Shown: positions 29,996-38,686 of the stretch, piece after piece | Layout of the letters: every line of letters begins with the position of its first letter | How positions within the stretch are numbered: position 1 is the first letter of the stretch | Source of the DNA: an uncultured Tolumonas sp. | GTDB taxonomy: Bacteria > Pseudomonadota > Gammaproteobacteria > Enterobacterales > Aeromonadaceae | Length of the DNA: 64,000 nt | Assembly: GCF_963678185.1 (NCBI RefSeq) | Contig: NZ_OY782757.1 | Location: 1,561,001 to 1,625,000, forward strand | Reading direction: 5' to 3' | The notes under the pieces: model-generated | The model's database searches: none | What the model was told of the DNA's origin: nothing | Seen by the model: the letters and a program-made list of their open reading frames with translations, nothing else | Program-made: the position numbers and the translations under genes

Positions 29996-30877
29996 ATGAA
30001 TGAGTCCACCTTCAAAGTAGTATTAAATATCCCTGAATGGTTAGGATCATGGCTGACCACAACACTTAGCGGACTAACCGTCATTATTACGTTATATCTA
30101 TTCTTTCGCTGGAGAGCCGGTAGTTCATACGGATTTTTGAACCGCCTTTATGCGATATTTATAGGCGGCTCTGAATTTCACCACGACGTTACGGCTAAAT
30201 TCTGGAGTGATCGAAAAGATATTGAGAGGTTCAACGCCCTGTTCAATACTAAAGCAAAATCCTTAAACGACATCCAGAAATTCATAATCTGGATAGAAGA
30301 TAATGAATTAGATCTCAGAAAATTCACAACTCTGAAAGACTGGTTCGATTTTGAGAAAAGGAAAGTAAAAAAGCCTAAAAAATGGCAGCTAGCCACTCCA
30401 TTTGTCTTTACTCTTCTGGCATACATATCCTCTATCCCTATCAGTGTGATCGCATCTGTCGACGCAGCACTCATCAAATTTAATGATGAAAGGCAATGGA
30501 TATGGCTCGGCCACACTGAGGCGAAAAGCTTCAGCCTTAACCCTTTTCGAGATCATAGCAATGACTGGAAACTCACTAAGTCAGACTGCTCGAATACAAA
30601 AGTTGGCGCGCCGAAAGCGGCCAAAGATGCCCAGTTTCAGCAGAAGACCATAAATATCATATGCGAATCCTTCAGTAACGGCGAAGATAGCAAACAGATT
30701 GATAAGATAATCACTGAACAAAATATATTCTGGCTTATTGCAATCATCCTATGGCTTTTGACTCTCTACTCATTCATGGACGTCATCCGAAAGGCTGGAG
30801 CCAATCATGCGCGCTCATACTTACTGAATAAGCTGAAAAAAGCTCGGCTACGTAAAGAGGTATCCGCCCCTACCTAA
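29996..30877 (+). CDS. Hypothetical membrane protein beside the Gabija-like pair
   Basis: This 293-residue protein has three hydrophobic segments (about 17-37, 135-157, 245-265). A charged region (FWSDRKDIERFNALFNTKAKSL..., about 66-130) lies between the first two, and a polar loop with two Cys (S/T/K-rich, about 165-240) between the last two. The C-terminus is very basic (LLNKLKKARLRKE). I do not recognise a function. It sits between the island boundary and the defence genes, on the opposite strand to them, so it could be an independent cargo or defence gene. Confidence 0.7.
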   Translation: MNESTFKVVLNIPEWLGSWLTTTLSGLTVIITLYLFFRWRAGSSYGFLNRLYAIFIGGSEFHHDVTAKFWSDRKDIERFNALFNTKAKSLNDIQKFIIWIEDNELDLRKFTTLKDWFDFEKRKVKKPKKWQLATPFVFTLLAYISSIPISVIASVDAALIKFNDERQWIWLGHTEAKSFSLNPFRDHSNDWKLTKSDCSNTKVGAPKAAKDAQFQQKTINIICESFSNGEDSKQIDKIITEQNIFWLIAIILWLLTLYSFMDVIRKAGANHARSYLLNKLKKARLRKEVSAPT

Positions 30878-30973
30878 CAGCCCTCCCAATCAACGCCATA
30901 TTTGCTAACGTTGCTGGCTACATATACTCCTACCGCAACTATTGGCTCCAATCAGCATTATCGGGCCTGATAC

Positions 30974-31026
30974 CCTGAGAAGCTAGGCAGATCCTTACGC
31001 GTGCTTAGCTCGAGCAGCTTCTCAGG
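30974..31026. repeat. Perfect 11-bp inverted repeat between convergent genes
   Basis: CCTGAGAAGCT (30974-30984) and AGCTTCTCAGG (31016-31026) flank a 31-base loop. It lies between the membrane-protein gene and the convergent helicase gene. There is no T-run, so it is not a classic terminator. A structured 3' end is the simplest explanation. Confidence 0.55.
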
Positions 31027-31100
31027 CTAAGCCTCACAGTAGTACGAATTCCGAGTGGAAAATGTCAAATCGCGAGCCGGCTTATGAACATCGGGCCTCT

Positions 31101-33065
31101 TCATCTCGGTACTGTGCCTTCCTCAAAAATTGCTCTTGTATGGATGGCCTTATCCTCAAAAAGGTCAAGTTGGCGTATATGCGCCTCTGCCCGTTCAGGA
31201 TTTTCCGTGAAAAGAATAACAGCTAAATCCTTCAATGCCCTTGTACAACTCACATAGAAGAGACGGCGCGTTCTATCAATGGTCGTTTCTTCTCCTGCAG
31301 CTATATGCTCTTGATCCTTATCTGAGAGAGCCTTGAGACCCAAATATTTTTCATAGGAGAACTGGTTGTGGGTACTTTCAGCATCATCCAAAACAACGAG
31401 TACTCGATCAAACTCAGCGCCTTTAATGCCTTGCTGAGTCCCAAAAGGTGAGCGATCCGAAATGTAAGTTTGGTACGGCAGAAGTTGAGTAGCAGGGCAT
31501 GCCAGAAAAGCATCCATTGAAGCTAATTCTTTGTTAGACTCATCATCTTCTTGATCGTCATTGTTTGCAATCTCATCTAGATGAAGCTTGGCAGGTCTAG
31601 CTCCTTTCGGGTCTATGTAAGACACAAGCCTAGGATCGAGGAGCAATAACTCGGTAGCATGTACTTTATTCAGAAGATCGCCGATAGTTATCCCTGAGTT
31701 CCCGGTTATACCTTCTGCAATAAAAGTAATTTGTTCTTCAAGTGTCTTGAGACGTTCTCCCAGATCTATTCCCCCAGCAAGGGAATCGCTAGCAAGAAGG
31801 GGGGAGTATTTCCGAATAAGTTGCATCACTTCGAGCTGTCGGCCTTCGGTATGGGCGACTGCTATCGGTATCAGAAATTTTACACATGGCGAAAGAGGCC
31901 ATGCAGTTCCATCCAAAAAACCATCTTTGAATACTGAAGGTGCTTTGAAATTGAGTGCCGCGTAGAGGTCTCCAAACCCTAAGCGTTTTGCTGCCATCTG
32001 GTGAACAATAACAAGTAGCTTTACCCGCTCTTGCTCATCATCCCTAAATCGCCAACAATGATCACCCGTTTGATCCGCCATCCACTCACGCACACGAACT
32101 AAATTCTCATCTCGAGTTTCATCCGCAGGCAAAATGAAAAGGTGCGCAGCACCCTCAGGTGTGGATATAACCCCCTCCGGACCTAAACGCTGACCAGAGA
32201 TCTGAACGAGGTCATCACCGTCACGACGAATGGCGTTTGCGAGATTCAGAACCTTTGTTGAACACCGATAATTCTCAGGCTTCGGAATGTCAGCCCAAGT
32301 TGACTCGGCATCAATCAGACCAGTACCTGTGGCGTAAATTCTTTGCATCGGATCGCCGAAGAAACCGAGACAAAAAGGAACTCCTGATTCACGCTGAATG
32401 GTCTTTAACGCGTCTACAACTTCCCTAGTCGTATCCTGACTTTCATCCACAAAGACGAAAGGAAACTGGCGCGCGACAAGCGTTCGGAATAATGGGCGCT
32501 CGACAATAAGATAAGTCCCAAGTTTCAAAATGTCGTCATGGCCTAGGATTCCCTTCGAGTATTTGCTACCTGTTCCATATCTGAAACCTTTGACTGTATC
32601 GATCAGTTCTGATTGCCGATAGAGGCGTTCCAAATCTCGCGTATCTTTGTCCTTCGTACGCTGCTGAACCCTAGAGCCATAGGTTGCCTGCTTTTCTTCA
32701 AGCATCGTTATTTTTTCCGCTATCCGGCCGCCGACCCAGAATCGAATGTCATTCTGGAATGGCTTAGCTAGCAACCACATGAAACTGTGGATTGTCGATA
32801 CGTGAACCAAAGAGTCACTACCTACGTCCCTCCATATTTCTCCGGCTGCGATATCTGTGTAGGTAATGCAGGCAACGCGCTGGCGGGATTTCCTAAGCTT
32901 ATTCCCATGTATTCGAATGACCGACGACAGACCCTTGATGAGAGAAGTAGTTTTTCCAGATCCGGCACCAGCCTTCATCATGAAGCTACGCGGTGGAACA
33001 TATTCAAGACAGCTTCGGAGGTCAATATCGGCCTGGGTATCTGGCTTGTTTGCCCGACTACTCAT
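31101..33065 (-). CDS. UvrD/Rep-like helicase, GajB-like partner of an OLD nuclease
   Basis: This 654-residue superfamily 1A helicase has Walker A (MKAGAGSGKTTSLIKG, about 30-45), Walker B/DESQ (FVFVDESQDTT), GDPMQRIYATG, motif IV-like YRCSTKVLNLANAIR, the Q-rich GTQQGIKGAEFDRVLVVLDD and motif VI FYVSCTRAL. It overlaps the OLD-type gene by ATGA and has GGGAGG upstream. The order OLD nuclease then UvrD helicase is that of the Gabija anti-phage system. It is longer than the roughly 490-residue GajB of Bacillus, hence 'like'. Confidence 0.85.
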   Translation of the reverse strand: MSSRANKPDTQADIDLRSCLEYVPPRSFMMKAGAGSGKTTSLIKGLSSVIRIHGNKLRKSRQRVACITYTDIAAGEIWRDVGSDSLVHVSTIHSFMWLLAKPFQNDIRFWVGGRIAEKITMLEEKQATYGSRVQQRTKDKDTRDLERLYRQSELIDTVKGFRYGTGSKYSKGILGHDDILKLGTYLIVERPLFRTLVARQFPFVFVDESQDTTREVVDALKTIQRESGVPFCLGFFGDPMQRIYATGTGLIDAESTWADIPKPENYRCSTKVLNLANAIRRDGDDLVQISGQRLGPEGVISTPEGAAHLFILPADETRDENLVRVREWMADQTGDHCWRFRDDEQERVKLLVIVHQMAAKRLGFGDLYAALNFKAPSVFKDGFLDGTAWPLSPCVKFLIPIAVAHTEGRQLEVMQLIRKYSPLLASDSLAGGIDLGERLKTLEEQITFIAEGITGNSGITIGDLLNKVHATELLLLDPRLVSYIDPKGARPAKLHLDEIANNDDQEDDESNKELASMDAFLACPATQLLPYQTYISDRSPFGTQQGIKGAEFDRVLVVLDDAESTHNQFSYEKYLGLKALSDKDQEHIAAGEETTIDRTRRLFYVSCTRALKDLAVILFTENPERAEAHIRQLDLFEDKAIHTRAIFEEGTVPR

Positions 33066-35353
33066 GTTTTCCTCCCTATCGAGATATCTTCAGCAATGGA
33101 TACAGCGTCGAGCTGTTCGGTTTCAAGTTCGATCTGTACTTCGTCCTTCAACCAAACAAGTCCATCGCGGATATAAGTTGGGACATGCCACGTATCCTCG
33201 TCTTCAGTAAGAAGGGCTAGCGCGAACTTCGTTTTATCGAAACTCTTCCGCGAAACCTTCTCATGAAGCCCCTTGGCGAGAGCACTCGGGTCGGTACTAG
33301 CGCCCTTCACAATCAGACCAAGATGTTTTCTCGCGGCAGCTTGAGACCATTCTGGATTTTCGAGGCCAAAATCCTCTTCAAGCGTACGCCCGCAGAGAAT
33401 TTCAGTGGATTCGTTCCAAGTGACAGCTCGTTCAGTCTGATAGGCAACACGAACTCTCGCGCCATCTCCAAGCTCATGAATTTTATTATCGTTCGATGCA
33501 TTACGAAGATCTTCGATGGTGAGCTTACCAGGAAGCCATTTTATGAGCGTCTGATTCGAGGTTGCAGCGTCAGCTTCTTTAGGTAAACAAGCTTTACCGT
33601 ATTTCTTCTTAGGCGCATTAGGAACAGGAGCTGTAGGCTCAACGGCTGGTGCTTGTCCATCGTTCTGAGCCTGCTCAGCGATGTATCCTTCCACGTCAGC
33701 AGGAATCTCAAATTCCTCAACATCTTCATCATCACTGGCAGCAATGAGGGAAACACTATCAATATCAGTGATGATCAGCGTTGTCAGACCGAGAAACTCG
33801 ATAAGCGACTGGAAGCGGTGCCCGAAAGCACCACCAACTTCCAAAATACATAGGCAAGCTGAACGAAGCGTCTTTGCGACCTTCTTAATCATGATTGGTA
33901 GGAGCAATCTTTCAACGTTACCTTCAACCAGAATCGCGGCATCAGAAAAGAAAAGATCACAATGAGTAAGCTTAAGATATCGTTCTAGAAAATCACGATC
34001 ATCTGGCTGGGCTTGGTAGAACTCGGATAGGTTTAGAACTTCTGTCAACTGTTCTTGGCCAACTTTCTTACGTCGGAAGTAACGGATAGGCTTGAAACCT
34101 CGTTCGTAAAGGATATGCGGTGAATGGGTTGTGATAACCATTTGACTACCAAAAATACTCCCATCGCCACCCTTTATGTTCAGGAGTTCAAGAACATTAC
34201 GGATGAAGACCTGTTGGAGTTGGGCGTGTAGGTGGGCCTCCGGCTCCTCTACAAAAATCAGGTGTAATGGTGGACGATTATCCATTGTCGTCCACCTAGC
34301 TTGAGCATCAAGAATCTCCACAACCATGTAGATCAAATTTTTGAATCCAAGCCCGTTGTAACTATCAGGTAGTGTGGCTGTATCGTCGCCATCTCCAATC
34401 TGATAGTGCACCCGTGCGTCCTGACTCATTACATGGGCAGGATCGAGTGCCGACATGATTTTCAATCGTGGGTTATTGATGCCTGGATAGCCAAGCTTGG
34501 CTAGCCGATCAAGCATCGGTTTGAATACCCCATCCAAGTGAATATTCAGAGCTTGTTCGGAGTCAAAAAGCGCCTTGAGAGCTGCATGATCATCCTGTCT
34601 CTGATTTAGGTTGCGCTTGTAGAAGCGGCTCAGACGCTTTGATAGATCCTCCGACCTACCACTAGCGTCTGGATTAGGATCTGTAAGGTGTCGTTGAGCG
34701 CCTAAGTTGTCTACATGGATTAGCGATTTGAGAATTGTTCCACCGCTTGGCTCTCCAACTAATTCGTCTGGAACATAATTACCAATTTCGCGGAATTTCT
34801 CGTCAAATTGCGAGCGATCCAAAATGAAATAGCGCAATTCGTATTCATTCCTGAGCTCACGCTGAAGAAAATCAGTCATGGAACGAGGCCAAGGTACGTA
34901 TTGGGACTTGGGCAGTTCTGCGGTTTGCTTAATACCTCTGGCCTTAGCTTCTTGATAGTTTTGAAGAACACCGATGGGGTTTCGAGCTGCCAAGGAAACA
35001 CGTATACCAACTTTGGTTCCTTTCCATGCTGTACTAGGAAGCAATGGAATCACTAGATAGAGATCGGGGGATGCAACTTCAAACCAGAGGTCGAGGTCTA
35101 TACTGGGCAGTGCAAAATTTTCTGGTATCGGGTTTATATCTCCAGATTCGTCAAATATTTTCCAACACGAAGAATTGAAATCATAGAGACTAAATCGATC
35201 CTTTCCACCCGCAACAAACGCATGAATGGCCTGAGTTGCCGACGTTTTTCCGCTGTTATTTGAACCGACGAAGATTGATATGTCGTCTGCTAGCTCAATA
35301 TGAGCGTCCTTTAGACGCCTAAAATTTTTCAGGCGATACGAGTGAAGATACAA
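33062..35353 (-). CDS. OLD-family ATPase/TOPRIM nuclease, GajA-like (TTG start)
   Basis: The 763-residue protein starts at a TTG (35353) with GGAGG 8 bases upstream; no ATG lies further up. The ABC-type ATPase half has Walker A (GSNNSGKT, 30-37), a signature-like DSYNGLGFKNLIYM and Walker B LIFVEEPEAHLHAQLQQVF. The TOPRIM half has SDAAILVEGNVERLLLP (Glu) and TLIITDIDSVSL (DxD). After the DxD there is a long acidic then Pro/Ala-rich insertion (about residues 530-590), unusual for the compact GajA. With the helicase it forms a Gabija-like (class 2 OLD) nucleic-acid-sensing defence pair. Confidence 0.86.
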   Translation of the reverse strand: MYLHSYRLKNFRRLKDAHIELADDISIFVGSNNSGKTSATQAIHAFVAGGKDRFSLYDFNSSCWKIFDESGDINPIPENFALPSIDLDLWFEVASPDLYLVIPLLPSTAWKGTKVGIRVSLAARNPIGVLQNYQEAKARGIKQTAELPKSQYVPWPRSMTDFLQRELRNEYELRYFILDRSQFDEKFREIGNYVPDELVGEPSGGTILKSLIHVDNLGAQRHLTDPNPDASGRSEDLSKRLSRFYKRNLNQRQDDHAALKALFDSEQALNIHLDGVFKPMLDRLAKLGYPGINNPRLKIMSALDPAHVMSQDARVHYQIGDGDDTATLPDSYNGLGFKNLIYMVVEILDAQARWTTMDNRPPLHLIFVEEPEAHLHAQLQQVFIRNVLELLNIKGGDGSIFGSQMVITTHSPHILYERGFKPIRYFRRKKVGQEQLTEVLNLSEFYQAQPDDRDFLERYLKLTHCDLFFSDAAILVEGNVERLLLPIMIKKVAKTLRSACLCILEVGGAFGHRFQSLIEFLGLTTLIITDIDSVSLIAASDDEDVEEFEIPADVEGYIAEQAQNDGQAPAVEPTAPVPNAPKKKYGKACLPKEADAATSNQTLIKWLPGKLTIEDLRNASNDNKIHELGDGARVRVAYQTERAVTWNESTEILCGRTLEEDFGLENPEWSQAAARKHLGLIVKGASTDPSALAKGLHEKVSRKSFDKTKFALALLTEDEDTWHVPTYIRDGLVWLKDEVQIELETEQLDAVSIAEDISIGRKT

Positions 35354-35847
35354 GAAAAAACCCTCCGTGCTATTTTAATTTTTATAGCAAATCATGCTGA
35401 GACAGGCAGAGATATTACTTGGATTTACAACAACCAATAGAGGCGAATGAGTAGTATGTACCGCTGGTACGATAAAAATCTAGTGTGAAACAATTACCAT
35501 CGCACGATGTGTTCAGGTTCTTGAGTCCTAAGTATTAGCACTTGGTGCACTATAAAGCTCATTCAACAATTGTATAGATAGAACAATATCTGACAGATGT
35601 ATTAACAATGGCATGAAGCTAATTGAGTCCAATCAAGAATATTGCATTTGAGTTTACAAAACGATGCGCAAAACATAGAGAATGAAATAAGACCTATAGG
35701 ACTCCATTCCTGTATTAATAGTACATTTACATATTTTTTAGATAAAAATCTATAAAAAGAATAAGTTAGTTGACATATTAGGAAAAAAAAAGCTAAAAAC
35801 AACAAGTCAGAATCGCTGTTTAAAAGTGCAGGAACACGGAGTCAAAA
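35354..35847. other. Divergent AT-rich spacer between defence genes and recombinase trio
   Basis: These 494 bp carry the ribosome site of the OLD gene at the left end and the trio promoter at the right. A short minus-strand frame around 35602-35805 has no ribosome site and looks fortuitous. No RNA gene or repeat was recognised. Confidence 0.5.
35770..35799 (+). promoter_or_regulatory. Putative sigma-70 promoter of the recombinase trio
   Basis: TTGACA (35770-35775) is followed after 18 bp by TAAAAA (35794-35799). It lies 49 bp upstream of the first trio gene in very AT-rich DNA, so the -10 match alone carries little weight. Confidence 0.4.
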
Positions 35848-36438
35848 ATGGCCAAGTTTTTAACTCAAAAAGCGAAAATAAATATCTCAGTAGAAATACA
35901 TCCTAGTGCTGAAAGCGCATACCAATTTTTTCATTCTCAGCCATTTTTGTTTAATAAAAACAACTTTAGTTTTAGCGCACTAGAAGCTCTGTATCAGGGC
36001 CAAATTTATTCAGTCGTATCAGCAGGTGAGAGCAAATTTCTGCTGATCGGTGGATTCGAGATTATCGGTTTGTCTATAAACCAAGTTAATTTCAAGAATC
36101 AAAAAATCCTCGTTTACGATGACATGACAGAATATGCAATCGAGATGTTTGCCTGGAAAAGCGCTTTACGAGTCCTTCTGTCGTCAGTAAATAGGCGTCA
36201 ATTTGGAGATGTTCGTAGATCGCTGAATGACAAAGCCCCTCAACACATTATAAAAAGTATATTTTCATCAAAACTTACCTTAGCCAAATTTTCAGAACTA
36301 GCGCCTATCTCAGTTGCTGGACTGAAGAAACAAAAAACCAAAAATAAAATAAAAAAACAAGAAACAACCACCAGTGAGACTCATATAAAACCAACTATAT
36401 TTGAACAGTTGGTTAAAGAGGCGAACGATGGATCTTAA
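35848..36438 (+). CDS. Recombinase-trio protein 1 (small, unknown)
   Basis: The 196-residue protein has a globular N-terminal part (1-150; FSALEALYQGQIYSVVSAG and KFLLIGGFEIIGLS) and a Lys/Gln-rich linker near the C-terminus (KKQKTKNKIKKQE), then a short tail. No catalytic motif is visible. The mid-part faintly recalls ParB/sulfiredoxin-type folds, but this is a guess. It overlaps the next gene by 11 bp, so the three recombinase-operon proteins are probably made together. Base composition is about as AT-rich as its two partners. Confidence 0.75.
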   Translation: MAKFLTQKAKINISVEIHPSAESAYQFFHSQPFLFNKNNFSFSALEALYQGQIYSVVSAGESKFLLIGGFEIIGLSINQVNFKNQKILVYDDMTEYAIEMFAWKSALRVLLSSVNRRQFGDVRRSLNDKAPQHIIKSIFSSKLTLAKFSELAPISVAGLKKQKTKNKIKKQETTTSETHIKPTIFEQLVKEANDGS

Positions 36439-38686
36439 TAATGTTGCAGATCACTTCGAAAATAAAAATCAGAAAAACTTCTTCGACAACTTATTCAATG
36501 GAATTAAAGAAGAAGACGGCGCCATAGCTGATGAAGTGATACGATTATGCAATCTATTACAATCTGAATATCGAACATACTTTGTAAAAGTAATAGAGAA
36601 TCTAACAACAGAAGCTATTAAACATCAATGCGAAAACCCATCAAAACTACCTGATATATACAATAGCATTTGTAATAAAAGACTTCTTACGTCTCCAGCA
36701 TATATTGTTAGAGCATTTCTAGCAGCTAAACTTGATCGTGTTTCATATAACTTACAAAAATTTGAACAATACAAAGCATTAACGCTTGTAGTTATTACTC
36801 AGTTAAGTTTTAAAGGTGAACACAAATCAAAGATTGAACAAGTATGTAATGAATTGAGACAGTATGCAAAAGGTAACCGAGAAACACTAGCCGCTTACCT
36901 CCCTAACATTTTGTTCAAAAATTTCAAAGAAATAATTAATGATTTAGTAAATCTAGAATTAAGCGAAAAACTAAAAGAAACAGAAAACAAAACAGAAACA
37001 TACAGTAATGTAAAAAATCAAATCAGCCGAATCAGAGTACCCTTTCAAAACGTCTATAATAATTTGGATGGCATCACTCGCCATGTTGAATCAAAAAAAT
37101 TCAAGAAAAATGGCAACCTTCAGATCACAAAAGCAAATTATCTGGATGATGATTTAAATACATCAGTAACTGTAATTAAAGAGCTAACACTTACAGAACA
37201 TCTGAATAAGAATAATATTTCTCTTGAAGAAGAATTATCATCAACATCGCGAACGATCTCGTTAGTCACATCAACTGACTTTGTCAATAAAAGTCAAGCA
37301 ACACAGGCGATCAAGGCTAGAGCAATTAACGAGAATATCCGAAAAAAAAGCATGAATTTAACATGCAATATTTATCGCATGACACCATTTGAATTACATC
37401 ACTTAGTAGTTGATTGTATAGAAAAAATACAGCAAAAAAATGAAACCAAAAACATCGCAAAAGCTGTATTGTTAATGTTGTTAACGGGACGCTCTTTTGA
37501 AGATATAACGCAATTAATCTCTTATAAGAATAGCCAACATAAAATCACAGGGATTAAAAAAAAGTTCCAACTCCCCACTCAAGTAGTGCGAGAAGAATTA
37601 AAATCACTTATACGAGAAGTCAGTTCTGATTATGTTTTGCCGCTACCAATCAAATTAGTTGACAAACTGAAAAACTTCAAGTTTGAAGATATAACAAGTG
37701 AAAACATAAAACAATATTTATTGCAGCTAAACAGAAAGCATGATATGCACCTGAGCTTAAACAAAGTATCGTCATATCTTACACAAACACTCCAAGGAAA
37801 CGGTATTGATTATTCAATAATAGACCTCATCACCAGCAATGATCCAAAAAACCAACCATCTCGATTCTATACATATGTTCCTTATGAACATCTCATTACA
37901 AGCTTCAAACAATACATTGAACATATCAATATCGCGGGTAAAACGCATTATTTACAGGATCTAGATACAAATATAATAAAAGCAAATATGGGATCACCTC
38001 TATTCATAAATGATTCAATTGTAACCTCTCTATTATCTCTCATGCAAAATGAGATCTATATCCTAGAGAAAAAGAAGAATACTTATTTCTCCGAACAAAA
38101 TCACAATATGAAAGTGTTATTACTACAAACTGTACTTGGATTAGTCAGTGGTTATCGGCCCGTAGAAGGTTGGTTTGGCGTAGTAAATGACATACATTTT
38201 TCAACCGGAGAATATCGGGTTGCAGAAAAAGAGAAGGGAATTGGCTATAATGGCCGAGTAGTACTAATACCACCGACTGTCCTAACTATATTCAAAAATT
38301 TCTTGGAATATTGTGAAGAGTCGATCAGTTATTATGGTGATAAAAATATCGAGCTTCTCCAGCGATACAATCAATCTGTAGATGGGTCACTGCCCTTTTG
38401 CTTTTACCGATATCAAGACAAAATACAAGAAGCTAGCCCTACCAGTTATGCACAACACATTGATCCAATTTTCCCATTACAGGCAAATTGGACTCGTCAT
38501 TATTTACGTTCTTATTTATTTAGCCAAAAAATAAATGATGAATTGATAGGCGCATGGATGGGTCACATACATTCGAATCAATTACCATTCGCACAGTTTA
38601 GCCAGTTAAGCCGAAAAGAATTAACAAACATCCAAACAATACTTGAACAACAAATTACTAAACTACTGAAAGGAATTAAGCCTTGA
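36428..38686 (+). CDS. Recombinase-trio protein 2: tyrosine-recombinase-like, nucleophile missing
   Basis: The 752-residue protein starts at the ATG at 36428 (AGAGG upstream). The C-terminal 200 residues resemble a tyrosine recombinase catalytic domain: SGYRPVEGW (Arg I), RHYLRSYLF (HxxR) and WMGHIHSNQ (GH). Where the nucleophilic Tyr should follow, the sequence is LPFAQFSQLS, with Phe and no Tyr. The large N-terminal part (1-500) is helical and Lys/Asn-rich, with no known domain. It may be a non-catalytic partner of protein 3. The start overlaps protein 1 and the stop overlaps protein 3. Confidence 0.78.
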   Translation: MDLNNVADHFENKNQKNFFDNLFNGIKEEDGAIADEVIRLCNLLQSEYRTYFVKVIENLTTEAIKHQCENPSKLPDIYNSICNKRLLTSPAYIVRAFLAAKLDRVSYNLQKFEQYKALTLVVITQLSFKGEHKSKIEQVCNELRQYAKGNRETLAAYLPNILFKNFKEIINDLVNLELSEKLKETENKTETYSNVKNQISRIRVPFQNVYNNLDGITRHVESKKFKKNGNLQITKANYLDDDLNTSVTVIKELTLTEHLNKNNISLEEELSSTSRTISLVTSTDFVNKSQATQAIKARAINENIRKKSMNLTCNIYRMTPFELHHLVVDCIEKIQQKNETKNIAKAVLLMLLTGRSFEDITQLISYKNSQHKITGIKKKFQLPTQVVREELKSLIREVSSDYVLPLPIKLVDKLKNFKFEDITSENIKQYLLQLNRKHDMHLSLNKVSSYLTQTLQGNGIDYSIIDLITSNDPKNQPSRFYTYVPYEHLITSFKQYIEHINIAGKTHYLQDLDTNIIKANMGSPLFINDSIVTSLLSLMQNEIYILEKKKNTYFSEQNHNMKVLLLQTVLGLVSGYRPVEGWFGVVNDIHFSTGEYRVAEKEKGIGYNGRVVLIPPTVLTIFKNFLEYCEESISYYGDKNIELLQRYNQSVDGSLPFCFYRYQDKIQEASPTSYAQHIDPIFPLQANWTRHYLRSYLFSQKINDELIGAWMGHIHSNQLPFAQFSQLSRKELTNIQTILEQQITKLLKGIKP

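Noticed and set aside
35602..35805. A 67-residue minus-strand frame before the recombinase trio
   Set aside because: No ribosome site and very AT-rich random-looking composition; the region is better explained as the trio promoter.
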